This document shows, in pieces, positions 23,079 through 35,821 of a stretch of DNA of 64,000 bases. Position numbers and translations under genes: made by a program. The notes below the pieces were generated by a model. It searched no databases, was not told the origin of the DNA, and was given only the letters and a program-made list of their open reading frames with translations. The DNA is from Cryptomeria japonica (taxonomy: Eukaryota > Streptophyta > Pinopsida > Cupressales > Cupressaceae), in the NCBI RefSeq assembly GCF_030272615.1, contig NC_081415.1, forward strand, positions 191,980,270 to 192,044,269, read 5' to 3'. Numbering within the stretch: the first letter of the stretch is position 1; each line of letters opens with the position of its first letter.

Positions 23079-25305
23079 CTATTCCTTCGCTGATATGAAA
23101 GGGAATGTGTCGAATGTGAGAGAATGTAAAATTAAGCTAGTAGGATGAATGGAAACTACAAAAACAACAACACTAATAGTTTGATACAGAGATGAAACTG
23201 AAACACAAAGTACATATTTAGAAATGGGAATATGATATGCACCTAATTCTAAAAACTGAGCATGATCTAAGAGGACGGGAGCACTGGGCAAATCTTGTGT
23301 TTCTACCATGTTAACCAAGTTTGGAGCCATATAGATGAGTGTTTTAGAAGAGAGAGAGTTGGGTGCAATCTCAATAACATTAGAGGTATGAGATGGCAAG
23401 GGATCAGTGAAAATATTAAGATTTTGATTAGGAGGAGCAATTGATTTATTCCCTTTATCATTCACACTTGCCACAAATATAGTATTATTATCAATCAAGT
23501 CTTGAACCTTATGTTTCAATGCAAAACATTTCTCAGTATCATGACCAGGTTGACAATAAAATTGACAAAAGGAATTGTTATCAAAATGAGGAGATGGAAG
23601 TTTGGAAGGATCAACTTGTTTTATAGGAGGAAGTTTGATAACATTTCTATGCAATAACTGAGACATAATACTATGCAAAGATTCATTCAAAGGAGTAAAT
23701 TGACTTTCTCTTTGGAAAAATTTAGAAATAGGAGGCACACCTATTGTAGCATTCACATGGTTGTTGTTGATTGGATCATTGAACTTGATGAAGTTTTTTG
23801 TTGGTTTGAACTTCACAAATGGTTGTTGAAAACTCTCCCCCTTATCACTAGGATCCATAGGAGTGGATTGCTCCATTTGACTCACAGCCAGTTGATAATT
23901 GTGGAGTGTTGTGCACAACTACGGAAAGGAAGTAAACTCAGACAAAAGAAGATTTTCCCTGATATCTTTTTGTAAATTAGAAATGAAAATTCTCTGAATA
24001 TCATTATCAGGCACATGAAAAGAAATTTGAGCATACAAATGCTTATATCTACCAATGAAATCAGTCACTTTCTCTTTAACACCTTGTTTACAATGCATTA
24101 AATCAGTCAAAGTGATTTTAGGACTAATGTTGTTTTGAAATTGTTGGATGAAAGCATTTGCTAGTTGTTGAAAGGAAGTGATAGAATAAGAAGGCAGAGA
24201 GAAATACCATTGTAATGCCTTATCTCTTAGTGTTCTTGTAAATAGTTTTACAAGCAATCGTTGATCATAAGCAAAATCAGTACACAAGGTTTGAAATGTT
24301 TTGAAATGCATAAGAGGATCACCTTTTCCATTATAGAGTTCCAATTGAGGGATATCAACATGTTTAGGTGGCACGACTTTAACGATATCAAGAGAAAGTG
24401 GGCTCGCAACATCAAAGGTGGGAACACTAAACTTGGATTGACTCATAGAAGCAATTTGTTGTTGTAAGGAAGACACAATTTGGGCAAGATTGTTAATTGT
24501 CATCTCTGTAGAAGAATTGATGTTAGACATAGGTGATTGAGAAGGTGGTGTGATGTTGTGGAAACAAGGCAAGGATTGAGAATAAAGTGGTGGGACACTA
24601 TGATAAGTAGGCATTGGTGATGATTGGGTAGGAAAAAGGACACTTAAAGGAGGAATAAGAATTGCCCCCTTGTGTCACACTGATTGGTTGAGAAATAGTA
24701 GGAACACTTATGGAAGACATAGGTAATGATGGAGGATTAAATGAAGAAGAGGGATTGCCCCCATTACCTATGGTTGTAGGAATGACATTTTGAGTTGAAG
24801 TAGCCATGATGTTAGATGTGAAAGTAGGAATACTAGTCATAGGATTGGTCAAAGGAATAGAGGAATTGACTTGTGTTGAAGGTTGTGAGTAACCTAGGGT
24901 TTCGGCACCACTCTTGATAGACATGACATAATAATTAACAATATGTGCAATGCCACACAATATATCAATTCCATTCTTATAATTTTGAAGCATGCACTTA
25001 AGACCTTCAATTAATGGAAGAGCTTCACTATTAGGATATTCATGGGACATCCATTGTTGAAAGCTTTCAAATTGATTGTCCAATATATAAAGTTGATCTA
25101 AACAAACCCTAGTTAAAGCTTCTTCATCATCATGAGATCCATCAATAGGCACATGATTATGATGGGAAGAATTAGCATGATCCTCATTAAAGAAGTCACC
25201 CAAATTAGGCTCCATTTCCTTGATAATTAAACCCTGGGAAGCCTTAATTCTAATTCTTCGTCTAACGAGGATAGGATAGGTAGGGCTAATAGTGGTAAAA
25301 CTCAT
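23079..25305 (-). pseudogene. gag: gypsy gag remnant (element A)
   Basis: The N-terminal part (25305 to 24598) is acidic, then Ser/Thr/Pro-rich. After a frameshift near 24610 the capsid-like retrotransposon gag domain follows: YNGKGDPLMHFKTF, then RTLRDKALQWYFSLP and FQQLANAFIQQF. An in-frame stop at 23919-23921 separates a last part that holds the zinc knuckle near 23570 (CQFY, GHDTEKC, then ALKHKVQDLI); the second zinc ligand, normally His or Cys, is Tyr here. These patterns match Tat-type gag. From 23290 downwards the frame runs into the large duplicated block, so its last 70 codons are not typical gag. No protease or RT follows in this copy. Confidence 0.85.
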
Positions 25306-26853
25306 GCACTAGAGGAAATTTTGAATTTTGAATTATAGAACAAAGTTTACAAAAATTGAGTAATGCAAAATTTAAGAAAATAATGATTACACAATTTGAA
25401 CTTTGTTGGAGGAAGGGAATGACACAATTTCCAAAGATGAAAAGGAAATTGGAATTTTAAAATTAGGGCCAAGGGAATACCACATAATTTTAAAATTAGA
25501 ATTTTTAAAACCAGGACAAACTATAATTAACCTCTTAATTTTAAAATTTTTCTTGAAAGTTGAAATGTTGAATTTTGAAGGTATTTCCGATTCTTGAGGG
25601 TTCAAAAATTGATAAAATCAGCTAATCTTTTGGATTTAGGCTAATAAATACAATCATAACAGTCTCCCAAAATTTTGGGAAAAAAGCCGAGGAGTGTGGC
25701 AGAAACGCACATGGTCCGACCAACTTTTTCTGAAATTTTCAGGGATGGATATTGCGATGATTTTAAAGCTAACCCCAAAAAATTGGTGAAATTTACGATC
25801 TCTAGATGGGCGAAATGAAGGCACAAAGGTGAAAATAAGACCCTATTAGGGTTTTGAAGAAAAAGAGGAATTGAAGTGCAATTTTGAAAAGGGTCAAACC
25901 TAATGGATAGGGACACCTTGGAAAATGTTTAAGAATCTGAATGTAATTGAAATTGATTTGAAATTCACACAAAATCCAATTAATTTTAAAAATTAGGGTT
26001 TGATGACCTAACCACTTAATTTTGAAATTTGAATTTTGGGAAAAAGGGGGGAAATTGAAAATTTCAATTGTGGGATTGAAGACAAATCCGAGAATAATTA
26101 GAAATCTGAAAAATTAAGTTGAAATCCATTTTTTTTGCACAAGTCCAACATGATTTTTGAATATTAGGTTTTTAACAAGTAACCTTTTATTTTTTCTAAA
26201 TTTTAATTGCAAATTGAACAAGACAATGAGGAAATTGAATTTGACAAATACAATAATTTTCAGATCTAAGACAAACACAAGCAATTTGTACAAATCACAA
26301 GTTCAATTTTAATTTTAAAAACTAGGATTTTTAATGAATTAACCACTAAGTTTGAAGAAAGTTGAAACTTGTAAATGAAAAATATACAATGTTGTTCAAA
26401 GGATAGCATGCAAGACATCGAGTTCACCAAAATGTGATGGTGGGAAAATGATGACTAATAGATCAAGAGGAAAACTAACTCTTTCCCTCAAAGAGAGATG
26501 AGAGTTTCACTATTGATTATCCTTCAAGCACTTTTCACCATTACATTAGGGAGATAATGGGTAATTCACTAGATCCAATCTCCACACAAAGCTGATAGAT
26601 TGAATTCTGAATGAATTAAGGATGTTTATGATGATCCCCTTATTCCCTTTGTTTGATTTGAAATGGAAATTGATTAGATTATGTAGTGAAAACGTGACAA
26701 AGAATCGACTATAACTTGAGATTTGAATATGGGATATAGTTGTGCACCTAGATTTGGTAGTAAAATGTCGAGATGAAGTTGCCATGCAAATTTGATGAAA
26801 ATTTGGTCGGACCGTGGCGGGAATGTACATGGTCCTTTGAGAAATCCGTAAAA
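25306..26853 (-). other. leader/LTR-like non-coding region upstream of gag
   Basis: No gene. It is rich in AATTTTAAAATT-type words. 25640-25920 resembles element C's LTR (36920-37110): both have an AACTTTTT or GACTTTTTT stretch, then AGGGATG, then ATTGCGATG or ATTGTGATT, then AAAGGTGA. 26700-26835 contains GTTGTGCACCT, as in the B LTR, and a dyad-like GGACCGTG...CATGGTCC. This may be a worn LTR plus 5'UTR of the gag-bearing element. Confidence 0.45.
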
Positions 26854-27671
26854 TGAAAAGGGTTTTTCCGCCTCTGCAAATGAAGCCTGAATCCGAAAGT
26901 ACAGTTGTGCACCTGCAACCTACACACAAAAAAGAGAGGGAAATGTGTTGGGATTGGGGGTTTGACTTTAGGTCAAACCCCAGTTTTGGAATTAACCAAG
27001 TAATGAAAGAAAGTACTTGCAAGTAGATGTAATTGAAAGGACTGAATTGTAAATCACCTCAAGGGAGGTTGTAGTAGCAATATTGATAGAAATGCTTGTG
27101 TGGAATTGAATATGGAAAGAAATTTCCTCTTCAATGCTTGAATCCTTGACTTGAATACAACACCTAGCCTTGAAGGGAGACTTGAGAATGCTCAATGTTG
27201 AAAAAGAATGCTTGAATGCTTGATCGGTTGTGAGTTTTCCAATCATCCAACTTATTGAACTTTAACTTATGCAAATGAGAGGATGAATGCCCCTTAAATA
27301 CATGTTTGAAGGATTTGAATTTCATCATGGGCCGACATCAGGGAGATTTCCTGCTCACTGCATAACCTACAATGCTTGCACTACAAAAGGTCCTTCCCCA
27401 AAATAGGGCAGGGACAGGGGCACCATGCCCCTGTCCTGTGAGGACAAGGGCACCATGCCCCTGTCCAAGGGGGGACAAGGGCACCACGCCCCTGTCCTAC
27501 CCCTGTCTCTAGGGTAGAGTGTGGATAGAGTGATGCAGAGGCCAAGGAAAAAACATTTTTCACGAGTTGAGCACTCTACGGTCTTCTATCAGGCTAAAGG
27601 ATTTGAGTTTGCATGCATGAGGACCCTAATGCAATCATAAATTGTTAGGGTCACAATTTTATGACACTACA
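26854..27671 (-). repeat. LTR of element B, lower copy
   Basis: It is paired with 29379-30189, and about 85-90% of positions agree by eye over the promoter-proximal third. On the minus strand it begins TGTAGTGTCATAAAATTG right after a polypurine tract. It contains three tandem palindromes (27412-27497) and a TATTTAAG box (27289-27296). The lower end near 26854 is where similarity to the partner stops. Confidence 0.75.
27412..27497 (-). repeat. three tandem 25-bp palindromes in LTR
   Basis: Each unit has 11-base arms of the form GGACAGGGGCA and TGCCCCTGTCC around a 3-base spacer. Positions are 27412-27436, 27442-27466 and 27473-27497. Arms are perfect or nearly so in the first unit and carry one or two changes in the others. 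They lie about 116 bases upstream of the TATA-like box on the minus strand. Confidence 0.9.
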
Positions 27672-27690
27672 TTTAGCCCCCACTTTAGCA
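27672..27690 (-). other. polypurine tract of element B
   Basis: The minus strand reads TGCTAAAGTGGGGGCTAAA and abuts the LTR start. Confidence 0.75.
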
Positions 27691-28416
27691 GGAGTATGAG
27701 TGTATGCTGATACTACTGGTAAAGTACAAGGAAACAAGATTGAATGACTTTCACCATGTCAAGGAGGTAGGATGTGCCAAGCCCCAAGTGGACTTAGGAT
27801 CTTACGAATTCAATTGACAAAGTAAAAGGGAAGATCAAGAAGGGGAGAACCATGAATGCAAGTAGCAAAGTTCCCTTCACTACGAGTCATGAAAGAAAGG
27901 ATACAAAAGATTACAAAGCAAAGCAAAGTTCACTAAGTAATTCTAAGTATCACAAGAAGGAAATAATGAGCGGAGTGTATGCCCCCACGTTAAAGCGATC
28001 ACACGCGCCCTATCGGGAGAGATTGCTTTAAGGTAGGATACACCCAAGAGAGAAGGGGGGAGCATGTTATCACAAGGATTTAGCCCCCAATTGAGGAATA
28101 CACACAAGGATAATGAACACACAACACGAGGTAGTGTCACTTTCCTCGGGGTCAGTATGTTGTATGATAACTCATGTATATCATGTATGTATTTGCATAT
28201 AATAATCTTCATTCTCCAAGGAAGGACGTTACCTTAGAAGAAAGGGAGGAGAGGATGTCTTTTGAGTCAACATGAAAGATACTAAGAGAAGATCTAAATG
28301 CTTTGCATCGTCCCCAAGTAGACATTAAGGGAACAATAGAAGAACATGGATACATATAGAAGAATGGTCACAAAAGAGAAATAAAGGAGAGAGAAAGATC
28401 TATAGTGCTAATATTG

Positions 28417-29376
28417 TTAATCTAGCATGACATCCATCTCCTGATCTTCTTGATCACTATTTTGGGAAGGCGAGCAACATGCCAGAGGAGCGATATTGAG
28501 CACAGAAGATGGAGGTATCATAAGATCCAAACAAGGACTATGCTCATGTGGTAAGTCACTTTGTTCGATTCTAGGAGCTAAGATTAGGGTTTTTGAAAAC
28601 TCATTCGATAAATATTTGTCCACATAAATATATTCATGCTCACTGTCAGAAGCATTAGGAGTTCTATTTCCATTATGAATAACATTTTCACCCATTTCTT
28701 CATCAAAGTTTAAAGAAAGAGGAGCAAGAACACGAATAGGAGTAAAACCATCACATGTTTTATGCAACTTATGATTTGGAGATGTTGGTTGAACATCTTG
28801 TTTAGGAGAAAAGGGAATCATGTCAACTGTTGGAGTCTGAGGAGATTGAGTATTTTGAGGGATAGCTTCACGAGATCGAACACAACGTCTTCGTTGGTGT
28901 TCTCTTGCACAACAATTCCGTAGAGTCTTAGTGGAAGGCTAAGAAGAAGGAGGAACGTTTGAAGAAGGAGGAATGGTTTTTGCCTTGATAGTGGAAGGTT
29001 TAGGTTGAGGTCTTTTTGATTGAACAATAGGAGAAGCAGGCCTCTTCTCTTGATAATAGGAAGGAGGTGAAATTGCACCATAGAAAGGAGGAATATTAGG
29101 TGTAGGAAGGAGACCAAGTCCATCATGAGGAGGAGGTATAGGTCTAACCTTAGGGAAAATATTGTGTTTCTCCTTAGGAGAAGGTAAAGTCACATCCATA
29201 AGAATAGGTGGACAATTTTCCTTAGGAGGGAGATTAGTTCTATCTAAGAGGGGAAGAACCTCATCTTTAAGAATAATAGGAATGTGAAGTGTTGGAGATC
29301 TAGGTTGACTTAAGGATAAGATCATATCGTTCTTCCATTTTTGATAGGATTGAAAAAGAGCATTGCTCCTTGATGC
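28417..29376 (-). pseudogene. unknown Pro/Ser-rich ORF of pol-less gypsy family, B copy
   Basis: One minus-strand frame of about 320 codons runs from the upper LTR border to 28417 with a single TAG at 28939-28941; upstream it stays open into the LTR (29454). The N-terminal half is Pro-rich (PPKENCPP, PKVRPIPPPH, IPPFYGAISPPSYY). A basic Cys-containing patch follows the stop (NCCAREHQRRRCVRSREA). The C-terminal half is acidic (SDSEHEYIYVDKYL) and ends MDVMLD. D has a homologous C-terminal part. I recognise no domain; it might be part of the gag-protease spacer or an extra ORF. It is the least damaged retroelement frame in the window. Confidence 0.6.
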
Positions 29377-29378
29377 AA

Positions 29379-30189
29379 AACGAAAAGGGTTTTTCCGCCT
29401 CTGCAAATGAAGCCTAAATCTGAAAGTATAGTTGTGCACCTGCAACCTACACACAGAAAAGAGAGGGAAATGTGTTGGGATTGGGTGTTTTCCTTTAGGT
29501 CAAACCCCAATTTTGGAATTAACCAAGTAATGAAAGAAAGTGCTTGCAATTAGATGTAAATGAAAGGACTGAATTGTAAATCACCTTAAGGGAGGTTGTA
29601 GTAGCAATGTTGATAGAAATTATTGTGTGGAATTGAATGTGGAAAGAAATCTCCTCTTCAATGGTTGAACCCTTGACTTGAATGCAACACCTAGCCTTGA
29701 AGAGAGACTTGAGAATGATCAATGCTGGAAAAGAATGCTTGATCTCTTATGAGTTTTCCAATCATCCAACTTATTGAACTTTAACTTATGCAAATGAGAG
29801 GATGGATGCCAATTAAATACATGTTTGAAGGATTTGAATTTCATCATGGGCCGACATCGGAGAGATTTCTCGCTCACTGCACAACCCACAATGCTTGCAC
29901 TAGAAAGGTCCTACCCCAAAATAGGGGAGGGACAAGGGCGCCATGCCCCTGTCCTGGGAGGACATGGGAGCCACTCCCCTATCCAAGGGGGGACAGGGGT
30001 GCCACACTCCTGTCCTACCCCTGTCTCTAGGGAAGAGTGTGGACAGAGTGATGCGAAGGCCAAGGAAGAAGCAGTTTTCACAAGCCAAGCACTCTCCGGT
30101 CTCCGATCAAGCTAGAGGATTTGAGTTCGCATGCGTGAGGACCCTAATCCAGTCGTAAATTGCTAGGGTCACTAATTTATGACACTACA
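29379..30189 (-). repeat. LTR of element B, upper (5') copy
   Basis: Partner of 26854-27671. It begins on the minus strand with TGTAGTGTCATAAATT at 30189. Palindromes corresponding to the lower LTR are at 29930-29954, 29960-29984 and 29991-30015, the second and third with eroded arms. Immediately outside (30190 on) starts duplicate copy 2. A possible target duplication TGAGT (30190-30194) could not be matched at the other end. Confidence 0.75.
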
Positions 30190-30649
30190 TGAGTATTACC
30201 AAATTTGTCAGATTTTGTGAATTTGGTGTAGAATTGGGGTGTTGAAAGCCAAATCATTTGTTGTTGTTGTATACCAGATCTCAAACCTTATTATTTGTTT
30301 TTGAATATCAAAAAATCATTTTTTTGGTGTTCCATGAAGTTTCATTTGGTTTGGTATTCTTTCAGTGAAGTTTGGAACAAATTGGGTGGTCTAATTTGGA
30401 CATAGTTTTGTATATTTGTGGAAGATTTTGGGAGTATGAAGTTATAGCTTGGTTGTTGTTGTGAAATCAAATTTCAGACCTGTAAATTTATTGTTTATAT
30501 CAGAAGAATTAATTTAATGATGTTCTTTGGAAACTTCATTGTTTTGTTGTCCTCTTTGTGCAAGTTTAATTGATTAGTTTTGATGATTTTGGATAAAACT
30601 AGCATAATATTTGCAAATCCAATTTTCTAAATTTTTGGTTGAGGACATT

Positions 30650-32249
30650 TTTTTATTTTATTTTTCAATAAAAGTGGATTATTCCACTAAACTTTTTTAT
30701 TAATATTTTTTATTTTTTACACAGGATTCAAAGAGCATAGCAGAGGAAAGAACCCTAGGAAGAAAACCTCCAGTCACAGCTCATAAAATAAACCTATAGC
30801 ATCTAATGGATCAATTTATACACCTCGCCCAAAACCACATACAAAATGCGGTCACAACACATATAATATCAGTTTTGCATAGAGCCCATATGACAATTTG
30901 CCAAAAAAAAACCATCGGATAATTTTCAAATGTAGACTCCATAGCTACTATCAATGGAAGAAGACAAAATTTTCCAAAGCCCTGAACCAAATCCCATGAG
31001 CCAAAAACCTTCCTGCCAAAAAAGAAAGTATCAAAAAACCTTTGGAAAAACACTATTATATCAAATACCATGACCTCGAACTCTTCTCTAGACAACGAAC
31101 ATGAATACTTGAAATAAAAGGGGAAAGCGTGAATAATTATCATCATAAAATTTTACATCGACGTTACTCAAGAAAATCATATGACTATTGCTGCAAACCT
31201 TCCCATAACCTAGAAGGAATTTCCTCAAAACCCACCTCTCGCTGATTAGCATTGCTATCAATGGCTAAATTTGCCAAATAATCTGCAATCTTATTAACTT
31301 CTCTATAACAATGGGATACCAAGAAAGATTCAAACAATTCTAATTTTTGTAAAAGGGGATCAAGTATATACTGCAAATTCCAACAATTCGATTTCTTTTT
31401 CATAACACATTGAATAATCACCATAGAATCACCATCAATTATTAAGTCCTTAATTCCCAAAGAGATTGCCATATCCAATCCAAAAGACAAAGCATGAAAT
31501 TCTGCATAATTGTTAGTTTTAAAACCAATAGCATGACACTTAGCTCGAATAAAATTTGCATTGTGATCATAAATTACCATGCCTACCCCAGCCGGCCCAG
31601 GGTTACCACGAGAGGCCCCATCAAAATTCAGTTTAAAGTGCCCCTGCGGAGGAGGTTTCCATCTAGCAGAGCATCTCTTACCTATTGCATCATTCTTTTT
31701 TAAAATTGAACCATGAGAGGGTAAAATTGACAACAGCTTCCAAACTCTAGTAACTCTACTATCCTAGTGCGAAACAGAAGTAAGATTTTCCAAATTCTTA
31801 TAAATAAATGACAAAGCAACCTCAGAGATTGAAGACTCAATTTTTAATAGAACCTCAGACACAGGAGATCTCATTTTTTTAAATATCCTGTTGTTTCTCT
31901 CTAGCCAAACATTCCAAATCACAATAGATGGAGATATGATCCAAAGCATGCATAAAAAGATGAGGCAAACATAAAGGGCCAAGATCTAAAATGGGAAATG
32001 AGATCCTCACCAATAACAAAGGATATATTTAACTTCTCAAACAACCACTGCCAACATTCATAAGCATAATCACAATGTAGGAACAGGTGTGAAGAAGATT
32101 CCAAATTTTTGTTACAAAGGATACAAGGGAAAACAACAGTAATACCAAGTCTGTCTAGTCTCGTACCTGTAAGGACTCTATCCTAAACTGCCAACCAAGC
32201 AAAGGCTCCAGCTTTGGGAAGACAAGCCGAATGCCAAAACAACTTATAA
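30650..32249 (-). mobile_element. 5'-truncated LINE with 16-bp target duplication
   Basis: The insertion is flanked by TTTGGTTGAGGACATT at 30634-30649 and 32250-32265. Duplicate copy 1 has the same 16 bases once at 17110-17125, uninterrupted. On the minus strand it ends in an A-rich tail (T-rich at 30650-30680 on the plus strand), as expected for target-primed reverse transcription. It keeps only the ORF2 end: zinc-knuckle-like and RNase H parts. Confidence 0.93.
31185..32104 (-). pseudogene. LINE ORF2 end: zf-RVT and RNase H domains
   Basis: The upstream part (32104 to 31764, two frames) shows CNKNLESSSHLFLHCDYAYECW, typical of the region after LINE RT. The RNase H domain is one open frame, 31733 to 31185 (182 codons), with the catalytic acidic residues in LNFDGASRGNPG, the Glu of YAEFHALSFGLD, the Asp of IIDGDSMVI, and the terminal REVNKIADYLANLA. 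The frame shift before RNase H and the 5' truncation make the whole ORF2 non-functional, though the RNase H domain itself looks intact. Confidence 0.88.
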
Positions 32250-35200
32250 TTTGGTTGAGGACATTATAATGATAATCTTGATGACATATAAAATTATAAA
32301 AAATAATAGAACATGCAACACTCTTTTAAATATGAATATTTAGATTTATAGAAGAATTAGGGGGGAAGTACCATCTTTTGAATAGGAATACATGTCCATG
32401 TACCATTCACTTGATTCAATGTCATAACAAGCAATAATGTTAATTGAAGAATAATCTTGATTAATAGTGAGAGAAACATGATTGCAATCAAGAAAATGGT
32501 AATCCTTATTAGAATCACCAAAAGATAGGAGACAAGTTGCACTAGCCATTGCAAAAGCATGATGGTTATCTATTTGTGATCTAGTAGTGCAATAATATTA
32601 GATGAGAAATGAGTAAGAAGAGACATTGCCAAATCATGATACAAAGAAAGATCATCTATCTTAGCTTGATAAGTACTAGTGACCTACCAAATGATTAATT
32701 GTGAGTACCATAAATAGTCAAAGAGGGTCAAAGTCCAAACCTATATCCCACTTTTATAAGTGAAATGGCCAAACACTAATCTAATTTCTTAAATTGAATC
32801 ATTAGTGAAAGGAAGCAAAGTATATAGAAATACTTTCTAAACTAATCTTCAAAAAAGGTTGTACAAATTTTAAATATTTGACAATTACAAAAAGTAGATA
32901 CACAAAAACATAAAATAAGCTGCAATATACCATAACATGCTTATGTATGTGTGGAAACACTTTTAGGAGAAAAATCCTACACTCTAAAGCAATCTAATAT
33001 ATTATTCAATTACTTAACAAGATTACACTACACTTGTAGAGCACGCCTTCACATGAGTTATGATATAAGGGATGACTTGTTAGGATTATGCTTTGGACAA
33101 CTTTGGTGGAATGGATAACCCTCAGCCATTGGCTCTAGCCGAAGAGGTATCAACATAGACTCGTGCTCCATTTAAAAAAAAACACACTTGAGCAAAAGGG
33201 ATCATGCTCAACAAGGTTGGTCTAACTTGCTAGTAAGCGCATGCTAGTAGAGGAAATTCTAACTACCTTGATTCTAACAAATTTATTTTTCTAGCTCTTC
33301 CGATATCTCCTACCTGAATGATTAATGAAGAAACACAAAAAGAAAATGTTAATAATGACAATGATGAATGGGGGTCTATTATGGTTACTTTAGATCCCAT
33401 TGATGTATAAACAAGCTGAATGATTAAGATCCTCCTCTTTCTTTTCTTACTTTGCCTTATGAACTTAATAGTTTGCTTTATGTTTTCTATTATCTTGCTT
33501 TAAGGTGATGCCTCATTTGAACTTAAAGAAGATGACCACTATTTTTTTTTATTTTTTTTCTAACTAAATGATAATATAGAAACCATTCATTTAAAAAACA
33601 GGAAAGAAAGAAGTCTGGTTGGTGGACTGCCGTAGATTGCTCACCCAACTCATGATAAGCAGCTTTCTGTCATAACTGTCACTTCTATGCACCTTTACGC
33701 TGAATTATTGAGTAGTTCAAACATCGATGGATGCTTGGTTCACTTATAGCTATCCAATACAAAACTTCTAGATCCTCCATTCATTCTAGCGGAAAGTGGA
33801 ATGTGTGTTCAAATAATGAAACAAAGATCTATCATAGGCCGATTCTATTACATACTACGATAGGGACTGAAGAGCCTTCAAGGTAGTTTTCCTCATGTTT
33901 TTACACCTTATACGCATACCCAAAATATGATACAGAAGAAACAATACTACGTTCAGAGGGTTGAGACTTTCATACTAGAATGAGATGCAATAAATGATAT
34001 CTACACAGGGAACTTCCCAAAAATAACTGCTTCAAAACATCCCAAGGAGGGTGATCATTTCATCAGTATATGATTTTACAGCAGATTCGGGCACCCAATT
34101 TCAGAGGTCTATGGTACCTAAAATATGTGAAATACCAAAAATGTGTCGTCCATGGTGAAGAAGGGCAAGTAACAGTAATGGTCATGATATTTGTTACAAT
34201 TGTTTCAATTCTTCCTAATAAAGAAAAGGTAATTATACATAGAACATGTATCAAAATATAGAACAAGATGACAACTTACTTTACAACATAATGACAAGTT
34301 TAAAGGCCTTATAGGGTGGGTCGATACTTATCGATTCACCCATGTAGGTCTCCCACATCACATGGAGCATCTTCATTATACCATCATCCTTAACATATTA
34401 TTGTATTTCCATCTCTAGAGGAGCTGAGTCATGTCACTAAACTTGATCAATTGCATTATTATACAAAAGGTCTTTAAGTAGACCTAATGAGGGCATATCA
34501 CATGATATACAACAATGGAGAGTCCCTCTGTCAAATAGTGCATCTGTAGATTGCACAGTCATGATCATAGACAGACATTATACCTCATCTCCACCATTGT
34601 AGTCCCAACCCATATATAAACATATTGAAGAACTTAAGTGGTTAGCACTAATGATGTCCTACATCGTTCACATCTACCACTCCTCAAGATTCACTTGATA
34701 CTAACATGCTTCCCTTAATTTGCATACTTCAATAGCTTGGTTAAGGCATATCTTTCACACAAATTCATGTTGAAGTTCTATTTTCTTTCACATTCATATT
34801 CCTTCACAATCATTAATTATGATATTGTTGGATCAAAGATCAAAAGTGCGAGTAGAGATGTATATTTTGATATTTGACAACACATTTTTCTTTGTGTATG
34901 GAAATTTGGATTAAGATATTGTTCCTCTTGTGGCTACATAGGCATTATTTAAATCAGGTGTAAATATTAAGCAAATTTATGAAATACACAAAGACATGTT
35001 AATTTATGTATTCATTTTCTCATGTAGGGGTCAAAACTAGATGTTCCTAGTTTGAGTGTAAGGCACATAGCATTCATGATTCACTTGATGATAGTGACAA
35101 ATTGACATGATTTTAATGTATGTTCTAATATTAGAGTATATGTACGTAGATATTAACATTCTTGTAATGGTTTTAGGGGTTGGGACCAATTTTTTAAGCA

Positions 35201-35821
35201 TTGGGTTCACATTGTGGAGATCATCCATGTGTTTAAATCCCCATAGGGACATATAATGTGGAATTCTAAGTTGCGAAACTTGGTTTTTCATAGTTGACTT
35301 ATATTGTGGATGTGATTTCTAAATAAGTGGATCCCTAAGTAGTGACACTTGGTCTTCCATACATGATTTCTAGTGTGTATGCTCATAAGGAACTTGTACA
35401 AATAATTTACAATATAAAAAAAATTCAAATGCTCTAATGAATTTGTATATTTATGTAGAGTTATATTCATCATTTCAATTCCCACTTTGAGGGTTACTTT
35501 ATTGGGAGGAGAAAAGATTCACATGAAGTACTTTGATCTAGGACATTTATGTATACTTTAAGATATACAAGATTTACTTAAATAATGCAGGATATTTACA
35601 TATTTTGATCATGTACTTGAGTATTTTGACCATGTATCTAAATTATATATCTACAATTGGATATTTAAATTTATATAAGTTATTTAAAAAGTGTGATGGA
35701 TGAAATGGAATTGAGTAGTTTAGATCCTAATCCCACTTTCATTCATACATTGGAATAAGAAAGAGCCTAAGGAAGTGATTCACTTTGACTACCTCTTATG
35801 AAAGCGAGTCAAGGAATACTT

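Larger units (their letters stand above)
16650..23290. repeat. large duplicated block, copy 1
   Basis: It aligns collinearly with 30191-36042 at high similarity. For example, the minus-strand translations of 22287-22541 and 35037-35291 differ at only about five of 84 positions. Copy 1 additionally contains a solo LTR (20694-21830), a 1.1 kb segment (19165-20281) and short pieces absent from copy 2. Copy 2 contains a LINE insertion. The start-to-start distance is about 13.5 kb. The block carries no recognised gene; it ends inside a frame continuous with the gag remnant. Confidence 0.9.
27672..29378 (-). mobile_element. internal region of pol-less gypsy element B
   Basis: Only about 1.7 kb separates the two B LTRs. 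It holds one long ORF (29376 to 28417, one stop) and then about 730 bases without a gene that end at the polypurine tract. No gag, protease, reverse transcriptase or integrase is present. The non-coding part matches element D (15200-16250). No tRNA primer site is recognisable just inside the upper LTR, so the 5' internal end may be deleted. Confidence 0.65.

Noticed and set aside
29788-30158. Overlapping plus-strand ORFs in the upper B LTR
   Set aside because: They are antisense to the element and come from the GC-rich palindromes; not coding.
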